A stretch of DNA of 64,000 nucleotides from Oreocharis arfaki (GCA_013398015.1 VZRR01002165.1:434001-498000); one strand, 5' to 3'; positions 14,001 to 27,486 are shown, numbered from the stretch's first letter. Notes: generated by a model not told the origin, from the letters alone. Program-made: numbers and translations.

Positions 14001-14418
14001 ACAGACGGCCTTTAACTCTCATGAAAGAGTATGATGGGACAATAGAGGTGTCTGAGTATTCCTCATTGTCAAAAACCCTTCTGTAGCACTCCAAGTGATC
14101 AGAGAGGCTGTCAAAGCCACAGCCAACCCGGCTCTGAAGGTTTGATGGCAGGGTAGAGTCAGCTGTCTCAATGGTGGCTTGTGATAGAGTTCTGGGACAG
14201 CAAACATCAGAGAGCCCTCACTCTGTTTCTTGTGTGTGATGTCTGGAGTGTGATGACAAAATTGGAGGGGAAATCCACAAGGCTGCTCAGCCATTATGTA
14301 ACATCCTTTGGACATGGCCTGTTCAGCTTGTGCATTGATGGGGAGCAGGGGCAGGGAGACAGAACCCTCTACAGACAGAGTAACCTCCCCATGTTCAATC
14401 TGTACAAGCCTTTGCAGC
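11090..14418. other. Non-coding unique sequence
   Basis: No gene or recognised transposon. A short direct repeat of tctctttaat occurs at 12801-12810 and 12819-12828. There are short T and A runs (for example near 12242 and 13525). The stretch sits between LTR fragments of the same family but has no retroviral coding remnants. Confidence 0.6.
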
Positions 14419-14470
14419 TTTAGGAGTAAGCAGTGTTAACCTACTTTAGGAGTAAACAGTGTTAACCTTC
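14419..14470. repeat. Two-copy 26-bp tandem duplication
   Basis: Copies 14419-14444 and 14445-14470 share tttaggagtaa, cagtgttaacct and the rest of the unit with about two mismatches. The offset is 26 bp. Confidence 0.92.
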
Positions 14471-14658
14471 TTACCAAACAGGGGACAAAGAGATAGCACT
14501 TGCTAGATAAACATGTAAAAATACATAATATTTCAATACATTGTGTTGCAGTGTAATGGAGCAATTTCAGTAGATAACCTCTCTGAATTAAATTCTCTGT
14601 TAGTGCTAAAAGGCAATGTCTGTTAGATCTTTAACAGAAAATAGGATCATTTTGAATT

Positions 14659-15040
14659 TGCGGCGGGTTGACCTTGGCTGGACACCAGGCACCCACCAAA
14701 GCTGTTCTTTTTCTCCCGTCTTCAACTGGACAAGGGAAAGAAAATACAATGAAAAGCTCATGGGTTGAGGTAAAGACAGGGGGAGATCACTCAACAGTTA
14801 CTGTCATGGAAAAAGTAGATTTGACTTGGGTAAATTAATTAAATTTATTACCAGTCAAATCAGAGGACAGTAGCGAGAAATAAATTAAAATATAAAAACG
14901 CCTTCCTCACACCCCTCCCTTCTTCCCTTGATTTTACTTCTGATGTCTCTCCCTCTTGTCCCCAGGGTGTACAGGGGAAGAGGAAATGGGGCCTGTGATC
15001 AGTCCACCACACAGTTTTAGATTCTCTGTTTCTTTTCATT
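14659..15040 (-). mobile_element. Truncated avian ERV LTR, family A copy 3 (antisense)
   Basis: On the + strand it starts TGCGGCGGGTTGACC and continues through ttggctggacacc, aggcacccaccaaagc, cttcaactggacaagg, ggagatcactcaac, taaattaattaaatttatta and a pyrimidine-rich cctcacacccctcccttc block, in the same order as the copy at 8672. Its TG terminus (14659) is better preserved than that of the first copy. The right limit is fuzzy, near 15040, where similarity to the family fades. No internal retroviral region is attached. Confidence 0.82.
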
Positions 15041-15824
15041 GCTTATGGTCAGGTTTCTGGTTATCTACACACAAGATCTTCAGTGGTGAAAGCTGCAAGA
15101 GGCTATACAGCAATTATCTGTGAAATTGCTGGCTGTGAAATTTTTGTCTCTGAAATGCTGAAATTTTGTAGGCAACAGTAGGACACTTTCAATGAAATAA
15201 TACTAGGACAGGTAAAAATTGTATGCAAGGACTCCATTTGTATAATATCTTGATTGCTACCAAAATCCCTAATTAATGAATGAGTAAATTGAGTTAGTCA
15301 AATGTCCAGGGTCTTATCGTTAAAGAACTACATGCATACAAAAGATTATGGATGATGGATTGCTGTTAAAAAATAAAGTGGGTTTGGGAAATAGAAAAGA
15401 AATATAAATATTCTGAGCAGAAGCCAGCTGTGGCTGCAGTATAAGAACACCTTTGAATCCAACAGGTTTCATCCCTTGAAGTCTGGGTACTTTAGGGTTC
15501 AAAAACCTGATTCAAAGATGAACAGAATATTTATCAAATGCTTCTGTGACAGTGGAAAAGACAGCAATATTCTCCAAGTACCAAAGGATGGAAGTGAGAA
15601 AATACCTGACAGCATGCTTAGGAAACTTAGTGTGTGTCAACTTAGGTGTCACACAGAGGGTTCCCCTCAGTGGTACCCAGTGACAGGACAAGACACAGGA
15701 ATCCACTTAAACATAAGAGAAAAACTTTATATACCAGTAGATGCACCCAAATATAAGAAGAAAAGTTTTGGCATGGCGAAACAGAAGTATGACCTTTGAA
15801 CCTGGAACAGTACTTTGCCATTTT
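15041..15824. other. Non-coding sequence
   Basis: No supported feature. A + strand frame of 107 codons at 15476-15799 has no recognisable domain, no promoter evidence and no splice-site framing, and I treat it as chance. Confidence 0.55.
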
Positions 15825-15895
15825 TCACAGAATCACAGGATTAATGAGGCTTTTAGAAATCTTAAGAATGACCTTTCATCACATTAAAGTGTTCG
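15825..15895 (-). mobile_element. Possible CR1 LINE 3'-end remnant
   Basis: The bases tcacagaatcacagga at 15825-15840 match the tandem 8-bp tail that ends CR1 elements, seen in reverse complement. The following ttaatgagg, aaatcttaagaatgacc and catca resemble a degraded version of the usual antisense CR1 end, in which the tail is followed by a 'ggttggaaaagacctctaag'-like phrase. Only about 70 bases are involved and the body is diverged, so this is tentative. Confidence 0.45.
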
Positions 15896-18800
15896 AGCAA
15901 GAAATATTTGCAAGTTATAAAAGTCAAATAGTGCCATTGGGAAGAGGAAGGAGAAAGGGCAGGATGTGGCTCTGGCAAGGGAAAAGAAAGGGTTTTTTCT
16001 AGCCTGGCAAGATAACACACTTGTTTGATGAATGCCAAATTATTATTACTAAATATGTGACAAAAAACCAACTAATATGCAATTGCAAGTAGTCTTGGTT
16101 CAGTAAATGATCTCTTTAGTGACAAATGCTTATGTTTTTGGAAGTTTGGACCCTGGTGGTCACTGGGTCCAAACATTCTGAAGTCAATATTTTCCTCTGT
16201 TTTACGTATTTTTGTTTAATTTGTTTGCAATGATTCGCTCTACAGAACTCTTATTCTTTCTTTTTGCATTGTAACTAGCATTCTTGAAAGGCTAACTCCT
16301 TTTTTAAATGTATCATGACACTTGGAATCAATGAAAATTTCATAGAAATGGACTACATTTAGCAAAATGTGGAGAAAAGAACTCACAAAATCACAGTCAC
16401 ACTTACTGTGCTTGTGCAGATTAAAGGTGGCTGCTAAACATGATAGCCTGGCAAAGTCCATTTAGGAGCAGACTAGTCAATCTTGTTAATCCTGTTAACA
16501 TTCAAAAAATATATGTATATTCCTGTGAATAATATTTTAAAATATTTCTATAGGGGAAAAACCTACATAGTACAAAAGGCCTACAAAATGGCCAACTTTT
16601 TATTTTTAATTTTTATGCACGTTTTTAACTTAAATTTATAGCTTTTCTTTGTGAATACTTTTGAAGAAATATCTATAGTGTTCTTTATGTCAAAATTAGA
16701 GAGTTTTTAAGAATCATACGTTGATTCCTCAATAATACATTAGCAGTACTTTGCTGGTATAGCACACTATTAACATCTTCAGGATCACTGACAGAAAGTT
16801 CAAGCTGTAAGGAATAAAAAATCACTTTTTTCCCCAAAGACTTCAGGATAAGTGCTGCAATGCAGTGGTCTTCTCGGCTTTGTGGTATAAATTATGCTTA
16901 ACTACTGTAATTTTTTCCACCGTTTGAAACTGAGCCACTCTCAAATCCACTTAAGAATGTATTATATGGGGGAAAGAAAAGACATGTAAAGCTGTGGCAC
17001 TGAGATTCATACACTGCTTATCACTTTCTGTTTTCTTTTCTTTCATGTATAAATATATTAAGGTCATTAGTTAATTGGAGGGCACAGAATTACTAAGTCA
17101 TTAACAGAAACATCAAACACTCATGGAAGTTGAAACCCTTTTGTGTCTCCAAACAGCATCTCTTTTTTTTTTCCCTCTAAATTGAAAAAGAGGTGTCAGA
17201 CTGTTAGCAGAAATAAATAAGTAAATAGGTAGTAAGATGATTAGGATGCATACAGATTCTCTGCCAGAAGAAAAGTTGTGCATACTTGCAAAATTGCTTT
17301 AAATCCTTGTGCAATAGCTAAATGCCAAACAGAGGTACAAGGCAGAAAATCATAGATTGTTCCATTAAAGAAATTATAACACAGGCCAAGAACACTCAAA
17401 TCAAATCCTTTACAGCCAGCACCAGGTACTTCACAACTTCTCTAGGCTATATGGGAGATATGAATGATGGCTTTGGGATAGAGTGTGAGAGCTGATGATT
17501 CTGAAGATTTCTCTGTTTTCTTCACAGAGGAGATTTTACATCTCTCAACTCAAAATTGCAAGGAACCCTCCAGAACTAAGAATTCACTACTACCTCTTTG
17601 ATCCTTCTCCTAAAATGTTTTTTTTTATTATCCTCAGAAAGGTTTCTACTGCTCACCCTCATGAGAAAGAGATGTAATTAGACCTGGCTCAAGGCTTGGC
17701 ACTGTCTAGAAAGTAGCACAGGTCAGATGCTGACTCCCAGTTTTGCAGTGCACTAGAAGTAGATTACATACTTCTTTTTTAAGGCCGTTCAAAAACCTAC
17801 CCTGTTCTACCTCTTCAGGCTTCTGGCTGCAGCATTGTTCTGACAGTGGAACCAACTGTCATTCCCTGCTATTTTATTTTTATTTAGAGTATTTAATTTT
17901 GTCTCCCATGCTTAGGAGTTCTCCATCAAACTCCAGAGGTCACCTAGAGCAGATTGCACGTAACCAAGTGTACACGCTATGCTGGACAAGGTCTTTGTTC
18001 AGTCAGTCATGCACTGCATCTGCTGCAATGTAGTTAAATATAAGGGGCCAGATGACAAAAGGTGTTCCTCTGATCCTGAGCTCAGTTCACATTGATGTTC
18101 CTTCCTGCAGTTCCTTTCTCAGTTTAAGCATCTGAGCAGTAGAATTTCATTTGATAAACTTATCATCTCCACGTGGCTTTTAATCCCTTCAACAGGCAGA
18201 TTTCATAAAGATTCTTTTCAGTCTAACTGAAGATGTTTCAGATTTTATAAAACTACAATTACAAAACATTTTTATTCCTTTTTTTGTCTTATGGCTACTA
18301 TTTTTCTGCAGAAATTTTAAAAACCAGTTACTTCAGGGCAGAATTCTTTAACTGCTCTTGACTTACAACTTGTGTTTGGGTCAGCAAATGCCAAGCATAT
18401 ACTTGGCTAAATCCAAAAAACTTGAGGCATGAAAAAGTTTAGCTAAATATATTCAGAAAGTCTTTGGAAATGTTGTTTCAAACCAAGTTACTTGCTATCT
18501 GTGCGATATTGCAGAAATACCCTGTTATTACTGCTACCAAATTGGTTTTAACATCTTTCAGCTGACTCAAAGCATACCCCCAAGCAGAAGGCTTGCCTTT
18601 TTTTCACCAAATGAAGTGCTAACTACTTTAAAAGAATTTCTGGATCCACATTAATAGCAGAAACGGGATGCAGTTGCAGCATTAAAATACTATAGATCCC
18701 AGTCAGGTTTTCCAAGAAGAATATAATAAGCTTTAGGGCAGAGAAGGACAAGTGAGAAAGCTAATTTGATCTAAATCTGGTAGATTAAAGGCAAAATAAT

Positions 18801-21800
18801 TTTAAAAGTTCATCCCAAAGGCACTTTTACTGGAGAAATCAACTGCTTAAGAGGCTTTTAAAAAATTATTTTATAATAATAAGTGTTTGGATATTTTTTC
18901 TGCAGCTGCACTACCACGTCTCCTCATGGCTAGGAAAAATTATGAAGTTGCCTTAAGAACCTCATTTACTATCAGTATGTGCGGGTGTATGAAAAAGGTA
19001 TTTGTTTATGCATTGAAAACTGGATTTCTTTGTAATATTTCTGTGCTACTCTATTTTATGTTTTTATTAAACATCGTTAGTAGCACAGTAATAAGAATCA
19101 CTATAAAATAGTAGAATTGATTCTGAAATCTGGTGGTGTATAATGAAGTTTTCCGCTTCAGTTTGAGACTGTATACATTACTTATTAGTAATAAAGAATA
19201 AGAAAATCTCTCAGTAAGGAGAGAGAAGATATGATTAGGGAAATGGCACTGGATAGTGATTATCCTTCTAGTACCTATTATTGATTCATTTAGATGCCTT
19301 AACTTTTAGAAAGATATGTCCTGCAATTTCCCCGTGGATAAGTTTCTACTGCGAAGAAACTTTACCCTAAAAAGGTTGTTCCACAAAAGTGCTCCATAAA
19401 TAACTGGATTTTTAAATTCTCTGAACTACCAGCTGAACATAATATGCATGAACCTGCTGGTTTTCTCCTGACCACTTAAAATGCTGTCAGAGAACATAAA
19501 TTTCCCAGTGAGTCTCAGAGTTCCCGGTGTGGAGCCAAGAGAACGATATGAAATCACATCATCTTGAAAATGGATTGGTTTCTTCTAACTGTGGGTGAAA
19601 AGGTCACTCTTACAGGAAACATTTTCAGACACCAATTTGTTCAATGAGGGTCACCTTCTGAGTTTTAGCTCAGCTGAACATAAAGCTGATCTGACTGTAA
19701 ACTTAGCCCTGCTCTGAGTACCTCCAGGAACAAGGGATTTTCTGTGATTTTATATGTGTGTGTTATATTCAATCTCTCATTTTCTTTTTTTTTTTTTTAA
19801 TTCTATTTAATCATATTTGTTCCTGCACAGTTTGGTAACTGTACATCTATTTCATGGTCAGATTTTCTAATAAATGGCAATTCTTTCTTCTGAAGACCCT
19901 TTTTGCAACACCAATTCAACAATTACTCTAATCATGACTGCATCTATACAGGCTCTTTTGTATCTTCCCAGTGCAGAAACAAGGTTCAGCCAACTAGTGA
20001 AGGACGAAGTTGAATTAAATATTTCTGTCTTCATTTATGTTTCTCTAAACTAATTTCTGGCAATGGTGAAAGCATGAAGGAGTAAGTCTGTCCATCCTGG
20101 GTGCTCAATAGACATTTGCTGCCATATTGGCTGACAGGATTTTTTTTAATTAGAGGTATGATGAGTCTAAATCCCTATGGCTTGAGGTAGGGAACCAGAT
20201 TCTTTGACTCAGCTTTGTGACAGACTTACATACATTAATATCAGATTTAAAACCCCAAACACACAAACATAGTAATTGCATTCAATGCATGAGTGATACC
20301 ATTAATTCATATTAAATTTATTCATCCTTGGGGGGTTTGTGAGCTTGAATGCCTGGTTTTAACTGCAACGGTTAATAGAATTTATTTACCTTTGTTAAAG
20401 CATGATTTTTTTTTTCCATACTACCACATTTTAAATGGTCAAAAGAAATGCTTATGTAGAAATGTAACTAGCGCAGAGGATTTACAAACCTGGAGCCAAT
20501 ACTGCTTTTAATGCATATTAACCAGAAATCTTCTTATACTGCCTGCACATCCTAGTAAAAGCTGACTATTTTTTATTACCCCTCAGCAAAAATTTAAACA
20601 ATGGCACGGAGTTTTGCAAAATTCAGCACCTTTGCGAGGATTAAATTTGCTATTTAAAACTTAGAGCAAATAGTTTAAAGCCTCTGATATATTGAAACAT
20701 TTAAAAATAAATAAATCAATTTTCATAAAGTTTCAGTAGAAAGCAGCTCAGAGTAAAAATATATTTTTGACAGATTTGTCAGAGGACATGAATCTAAACC
20801 AAGCTCCTGTCCACGGAATAGAAAGAGCAAGTTAATAATAAATCTGATTAGTTAAAATCTAAGTGATCAGGTAGAACAGAATTGGTTTCATCCCCAGGGG
20901 TGTCTGAATGAAGGGGGAGATACTAAAGGTTACCTATGTCGAAACAGAGAAGGCAGCTGCACGAATTCAGTGGATGACAACCTTGTATTTTACGTAACAA
21001 TATTTTTTCCCCCAAATGAGTCGAGATGAAATTGGTTAATCTAAGTATTCTAAGAGTCAGAGGGGATTCGATGTTAAAAGCAATTGTCTCTGCTACTCTG
21101 CTTCGGGTGTAGTCAAATATATTTATCGAAATGAAACTTAGTGAGACATCTATGTTTCTTTCATTTCATTTACGTCAGCAGTACTAGGAATATTAGTATT
21201 TTTTATTTTCCTTCCCACCAGTAAAACTGTGTTCAAACAAATTTTAGTAGGACACTTTTGGAAAGCGTTTTGGACTGTATCATTTGTCAGTCACCATCAG
21301 TAATCCTGTAATGTTACAGCACACCAAAATATCAAAAGTACTTTTTTTTTTTTTTCCATGGTGCTACTAATTTACACTGCTTTGAGACATGCTGTGATTT
21401 GGGCTGAGAAATAAATGGAAGAAAAGAAAATTGTTTCTTTTCCTGTGTTGGTAGTTACAAAACCCAAAGAGTAACATATAGGTAAAATTGGGGAAAGTTA
21501 AGGAGCAGATAAGAAGGGACAAAATGTCAAAAAGAAAGAGAAGAAGGCTGCTTGGATAAAATATTCTGTGTAGAGACCAAAAGAAACATAGTGAGCTTTG
21601 GAGGCAAATCAGATAAATCGCTCCCTTATTTGAAATACCTGTCTTGGAGGGGTGTAGATAAAGCTAAAATGCCCAGTTCACGGCTCCCCATTGTGATGTA
21701 TTCTCATGGCAGGAAATCCTTGAAGGTAAAATAAATAAATAAAAAAATTAAGGTTTTTTCTTAGTTTTGGGTTTTGAGGTTTAGGTTGCTGCTTGTTGGT

Positions 21801-23634
21801 GGCTTCTTTTCAGTGTTTGTTTGATTTAATTTGTTGGGTATTTTTGGGGTTTTTTTTAAATTAGTAACACATGAATTACTGTCAGCACTGACTTTTCAAG
21901 GTTGTTTTTATGTAATAAAAAAAATCATTTTATTCACCATTCAAGTAATTTTCTTATATTTAACTGTATTTAACCAAAATATAAATTTTTGATATGCTTC
22001 CTCACAGGCTAGTCAGAGCTTCAAATGTGTTTTTGCAAAAAATTATTGTACCATATACATTGAGTTTAAGCTGAATGAACAATTCCCTAAATATTAAAAT
22101 TTATGAAATTGAGAGTTTACTCCTTCTTTACTAGATTTCTTTTCCCAATTCCTTCTTATTTGACTTCTCATTCATATCTTCCATTCGGAAGCCTGATCTA
22201 AACCCCATGAAATCTATTGGAATATTAGTTGTGGGAAATGTATGCAAGAAACTGTTTTTCTGCTCTGTTCCAGCTGCGTATTTCTCATGCTTATTTCCTC
22301 TTCTGGTCTGAGTATTTAATAGGATTTCTGTCTATTTGCTATGCTGCTTTTCCTAGCATTTCTTATTTTCTTTCCTGGCTTCTGTTAAGACTCCAAACTC
22401 CCAGCCATTCAACACCTTCTCCCTAAATAATTACAAGAGTCCAGAACTCCTGCATGCTAAATTACATTTCACTCAGGCTGTCTTTCTGGAAGCAGGAGGG
22501 GAGGAAGAAAAAAGCTTTCGTGTCTCTCCTGAAATTCAATTTGAAAAATAAAATATGTGCTGCCAATAGCTGTTCTGCACCCTCAGAACTGCGTGCATAG
22601 TTGGGCAGCTATTTGATATGAACATCAGAGCCATTCTCCCCTGCATATGTTATCATTCCACAGTTCCTAAAAATATGCTTACATTTTTCATTATTTCTTC
22701 TGGTGCTGTGAAAGGGGCTGGTTCAGGAACATTAATCAACTTCCCAGATACATGAAGTCATTATTTTTAGTCCTATGATGCTTTTCTCATTCCTCTTCCT
22801 CTAGAGTAATCTTACTCTAGCTACCCCTGCTCAGTGAGTGAACCCAAAATCTGCTACTGTTTGTTCTGGCTCCATTCCCTGTTGCTGAAGGTAGCTTGTG
22901 TAAGCACGTGCTTTAGGCAGTGCTGGTGTTTATACTGTTCTGTGGGATTTCTTTGCTTCCAAAAAAACCTGCTCTCCATAAACTTTGGGGTCAATTCACT
23001 TCCAAGGCTAAACTTTGCCTATTGGTCATAAGCGACTGTTCCTTTTCTTGATATTAGACACATAGGGAGGAATGGAGGTAAGAGGTGTAAAAAAATAAAT
23101 AGCAGAAAGAAATCAAAGAAAATTTTCATCTTCTTTTGTTATTGGAGAACTTTGAACCTACTATTTTTAGGTTTAGTCATATTTCTGACAGACTAGAGTG
23201 AAAAACGGCAGCAGTGCCTTTTCAAAGCTTCTCTTGTGTGAAATCCTTCGTGTCTTGATGCCAGAATATGACTGGCATCCTTTTTATTGTAAACACCTGG
23301 TGCTTCCAGCCTAGGTTTGGGCAGTGGTAAAGAGGAATGTGTGCTTGTATGCCTTCCCTTCATCTTCTCCACTTTGATTTTCAGGTTGAAAAGTGCAAAA
23401 CTGGGCAGTTTGCTTTCAGTAGGATGGCTTCAAGTGATGAACTCTGTCTGCAGGCAAACATCTCCTGGATGCTGCACACAATGCTGCTGGTGCTGCTGCA
23501 GCTTTTCTGTCCAGAATCCAACAATCACAGTTCCTGGTCTCCAAGGACTGGATAAATTAAGCAGGAGAGTCTTAGTGGGAATGCCCATCCAGTTATGGAA
23601 TTTATTTGTTCCCACACCATAAAAACATTTCTTC
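15896..23634. other. Non-coding unique sequence, AT-rich
   Basis: No gene is supported over about 7.7 kb. Open frames are short and scattered on both strands. Notable low-complexity items are a 14-T run at 19785-19798, a 14-T run at 21342-21355 and a G/T-biased block at about 21751-21858, listed separately. Nothing resembling a CR1 or LTR was recognised. Confidence 0.65.
21751..21858. repeat. G/T-rich (strand-asymmetric) low-complexity block
   Basis: Over about 100 bases the + strand is almost entirely T and G with very few A or C, including ttttgggttttgaggttta, gttggtggcttctttt and tatttttggggttttttt. It is not a clean microsatellite. It may be a degenerate simple repeat or the reverse complement of a retroelement tail. 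Confidence 0.65.
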
Positions 23635-24091
23635 TGTTGAGGATTGCACTGGGGTGCAGATACAGGCGAGCTCTGGGTGGGGGAACTGCCAACCCTTCAG
23701 AGGGCATCTGTGGCTCAGCCGGGTGAGAGACATAGCAGGAGCTGTGAAACTCAGATTTTCTTGTGCTTGGTCTGTGAGGGGATAAAAGCCCAGGGTTTGT
23801 GCTCTTTGGGGTCCTCCTCAGCAGCACCAGTTTCGGCTGTTTCTGCACCAGGAATAAATTACTTCGTAGAACAAGACATCTGAGATTCAGCTACGGGAAA
23901 CCTGATGTCAAACCAGTAAGGAAACCTGGGCTGAGTGTGGGGGCATCCAGTGGGGACCTGTTGGGTCACTGGAGCTGCTGCTGTGAAGGGACTTTGGTCC
24001 CAGCAGTGACAGTCTGGGGTGGTGTGAGGGTGGCTGCCAGAGTGGCTCCTGGATGTTCAGGCTGGGAAGTTTCCTTCCCCCTTCCTTAACA
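23635..24091 (+). mobile_element. Possible old ERV LTR
   Basis: The block is richer in G and C than its flanks. It runs from TGTTGAGG to CCTTAACA and contains, in LTR-like order, gaggggataaaagcccagg (a TATA-like ATAAAA near 23781), tttggggtcctcctcagc and ccaggaataaattac (an AATAAA-type poly(A) signal near 23852) about 70 bp downstream. The TGTT/AACA ends are compatible with an LTR, but I found no target-site duplication at those ends, so the boundaries are a guess. Overlapping open frames on both strands (up to 107 codons) reflect base composition. Confidence 0.42.
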
Positions 24092-27000
24092 ATAGTTGTC
24101 AAACTCTGTGAGCCTATTTAACTGATTTGCTTTTTCAAGAAAAAGAAAAGTCTTTCTTAGTTGCCTATTTTTGTGTCACACGTATTACAAATGCAGCTGT
24201 TAGAATTCAGTGCTCAATAGAGTTTTTCATCCATCTGTATTTGTTGTGGTTTGCTCTTTCTGTGTGAGTTCACACCTCACATTTCATTCTCTTTTTCAAA
24301 TTGGTAGAACATGCTGGCTTTAAAGGAGGAGAAGGTGAAAACTCTTTGCAAAACACTGGGCTCAAAATAACTCCAATTAAACCAAAGTAGTTGCTGGTTG
24401 CTCTTAATGAAAAAAAATCACATTTTTATTTAAACTACTTACCTTTAGTTAATAGAACAACCAATTTTCAGTAAATATCCTTTAATGGGGAACACTCTTA
24501 GTGCCATAAGTAGCATGTAATTGTTGAACAAGGTTTCTGTAATGGATTGCTATCTCATAAAGTTGGTTGGTTGTTTTTTTTCTGATACACTTTCAATTAT
24601 GTAAAATGACACTTGGCTACATCAGCCTGAAAGGGAAAATAAAATGTGATGCATTTTAATGGAAGCAAATATCTTCCAAGAAAGATGAAGGCCATTAGCC
24701 CCCACATTAATGTTGCTATGCCAAAATCCTTGTGTTAAAGGCTCAGAAGGTTTTTCTCCAAAGATGCCCAAGAGGCCAATAGCAGCCTGAGGAATGAAGT
24801 CTGAAGGCAAAGCCTTAACTTCTAATCCACCTTTTCCTTCAAGATCTGTTGAGGTACCAACAGTGAATTCATACCTACAAATTATAACTGGGAACATCAT
24901 CAGCATATTCTGCAGAATGTTTGCTTATAAATGTCTGTGATATGATGCTTACTGGGTGCTAGGCTGCATTTTTGACATACCCTTTGTAAAAAGTAAACAA
25001 ACACTCGCATCCTCAGTAAGATCATTCCACCAGGGGAAGAACGATGTGACATTTTGCTGTGCTTTATTGAGCATACAAAAAATGACTGTGATTTTGTCCT
25101 TTTCATAGGCTCACAGGAGAGCAAAGGCATTGCTCCGAGCCTCTTAAGTCTCTCAGTAACACAGTGCTGTTAGATCAAAGGTTAATTCTTAGCCCTGCAA
25201 CCTTCTTGCTAACATTACACAATGAAAGCATCTGAAGAGACCTGGCTGAAATGCCTAGACGGGTTTTCCCCTCTTATCATACATCTCCTTATACATTTAA
25301 TTAAAATACTCTATCACTGCTCTGACATAAATGCTAGCTTGTGATATACCTTTTGCTTTGCGATACACAACATTTCATTTGTCAATTGGTAATAACCAAA
25401 GGTATTCTCTACAAATTTCATAGCAAAAAATACAATGAACGGCATACCACCTCTGTCTTCAGATTACCCTTTCAATCAACTACTTTTGAGAAGCAAAATC
25501 ATAAGGACAGGTTTTCTCTTTCAAATCCCTTATTCTGATACCGGTTTTGTATCTGTGGCTTAAGTTCAGGGGAAGAGGGCAGGAGGGGCTGGAAACACAA
25601 AATGGGTAAAAACTGTGTAGCAATCCTCCAACAGATAAATAGGGAACAAAGTCTTGGATAGCAATGTTTGCGATCAGGTGATCTAGCTTGTGATGGTAAA
25701 TAACAATGAGAAGGAAAGGTACCTTCTTGCTGACATGACTTAGTGCTTGATTCTGACCCTGATTCTTGGAATAAGTAGAATCCCAGGATGTAACAGGCTG
25801 AGCACAAGCAGTTTTTTTTTAATTTGGAGTCTGTTTACCAGGAGAATCCTTGGTAGACTTTTGAGACCTGCACATTTTTAATCTTTGCAGAAGTGGCTTT
25901 TAGATTTGAAACTAAAGACTGGATTGCTTAGATTTCATTATACCTGTCTAAATACTCTGGAATCAGTAAAAAATAAGGCATCTCAAGTGATGGTAAACTC
26001 TGTCAATATTTGATATAAATAAATATAGGAAAAAAAAAAAACCAAAAAACAAACACCAGAAACAAACAATATCTAAACATATCTGGAATAGAGTGTTTAT
26101 TTAGCAGTATCTCGTGTGTTACTTTTAAACGTTGAAGCAGGGCCCAAAAATATAAAATTGTTTTTACTCTGTGTAGTACGAGTAATTAATGGAAACTGTG
26201 ATGCATCTGTTACTAACCTGTCCTAGAGAGGTAGTGCAGCTGTTCCTGCTCATATGAACCTTTTGGGAAGGTTCATGGGGGAAATGATTGGCAAAACTGA
26301 AGATTATCCACTCATAAAATTATGCCACTGAAGAGACAATACTATGGAGTAAACTTTCAGGGGAAAAACAGATGCTGAAAATGTGTTGATAAGCTGCCTT
26401 TTATCTTGTGGCCGAGAAGATTTTTTCTAAAAAAATTCAAGTTCCTGTCTTAAATTCTAGACCTTCAGTGAATTTTTTTCATCTGCACAGTTGAAGTTCT
26501 TTGGGTTAGCTGCTGTCAGGTTGCTTCTACCAAATGCCAAAGCTGAAACTCTTAAATAGATTTTATAGATTTTTAACAAGCCTTGCAGGCCTCCTATCTC
26601 AGTCAATAAGGATGGGATCTATGGTGATATATAGTGAGTTACAGAGCCTAGGCTAGGAGAATTACATTTTGAAATCAGATCTTCCCAGAAAATTTCTGCA
26701 ATTGATTATTTAAAACTTTGTTATCTTCCTATATATAAAAAAAGCCATCCTACTGGCTGCACTCAGAAGTTATTACCTTCAAAAGTACTCTTTTAAAGAT
26801 AGATTTTTTTTTTTGAAAGATCAGCTGTTTTTCCTTTTTCAAAATCTTTCTGAAACATTCTGAATTAAAGACATTGAAAAATGTCTTCCAGTAGAATTCA
26901 GAGTGCTATTTAATGCTTTTTTCGTGTTTCTGTAATCTGCATGGTATTGGTAAAAGTGACAGGGTGAGAAAATGAGAGCCCTCAGGTGTGCACTGACCAA

Positions 27001-27270
27001 CCTCTAAGTGGAAACAGAGCTAAGAGCGGGTTGAGCACCAGTGCTCCTCTCCTTGCAACAGCTGCAGAGAGCCCAAGCTGTTGTTGTACGTCTCTGTACG
27101 GCAAGCCCAGGTCTGGCAAGAAAATTTCAACTTCTTAATGGATTTGTGCTTCACTTGTAGAGCCCAGAGCAACCCCTCTCTGCTCAGCTGTTTCAGGTTT
27201 TGTACTGTGTGCATCTATGGAATTCATCTGCCTTTTGACTGGCAAAACCTCTCTTGTTTCGTTTACAAAA
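24092..27270. other. Non-coding unique sequence
   Basis: No gene or recognised transposon. An A-rich tract occurs at about 26030-26070 (12 A then aaccaaaaaacaaacacc). CpG remains rare. Confidence 0.62.
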
Positions 27271-27486
27271 TCACAGAATACCCTGAGCTGGAAGGGACCC
27301 ACAAGGACCATCAAAGCCCAGCTCCTGGCCCTGCACTGGGCACCCTCAGAATCCCACCCTGTTCCTGAGAGCATCGTCCAAAGGCTCCTTGAACTCTTGT
27401 CGTGTTCCAGTTCCCAAACACCTCCTGGGTGAAAAACCTTTTCCTAATACCCCACCTAAACCTCCCTGATACAGCTTCGTACTGTT
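27271..27486 (-). mobile_element. CR1 LINE 3' fragment (minus strand)
   Basis: The + strand reads tcacagaata, ccctgagctggaagggaccc, acaaggaccatcaaagccc, agctcctggccctgcactgg, then caaaggctccttgaactc, ctgggtgaaaaaccttttcc and aacctccctgatacagctt. This is the antisense of the 3' untranslated end of an avian CR1 non-LTR retrotransposon. The tail lies at 27271 and the element is 5'-truncated near 27486, as is usual for CR1. The reverse-transcriptase domain is absent. The 79-95 codon frames across it are by-products. Confidence 0.93.

Noticed and set aside
8672..15040. A provirus with the antisense LTRs at 8672 and 14659 as its two ends
   Set aside because: The 6-kb spacing and same orientation fit, but no gag, pol or env remnant lies between them, both LTRs lack the same part, and an opposite-orientation copy interrupts the interval.
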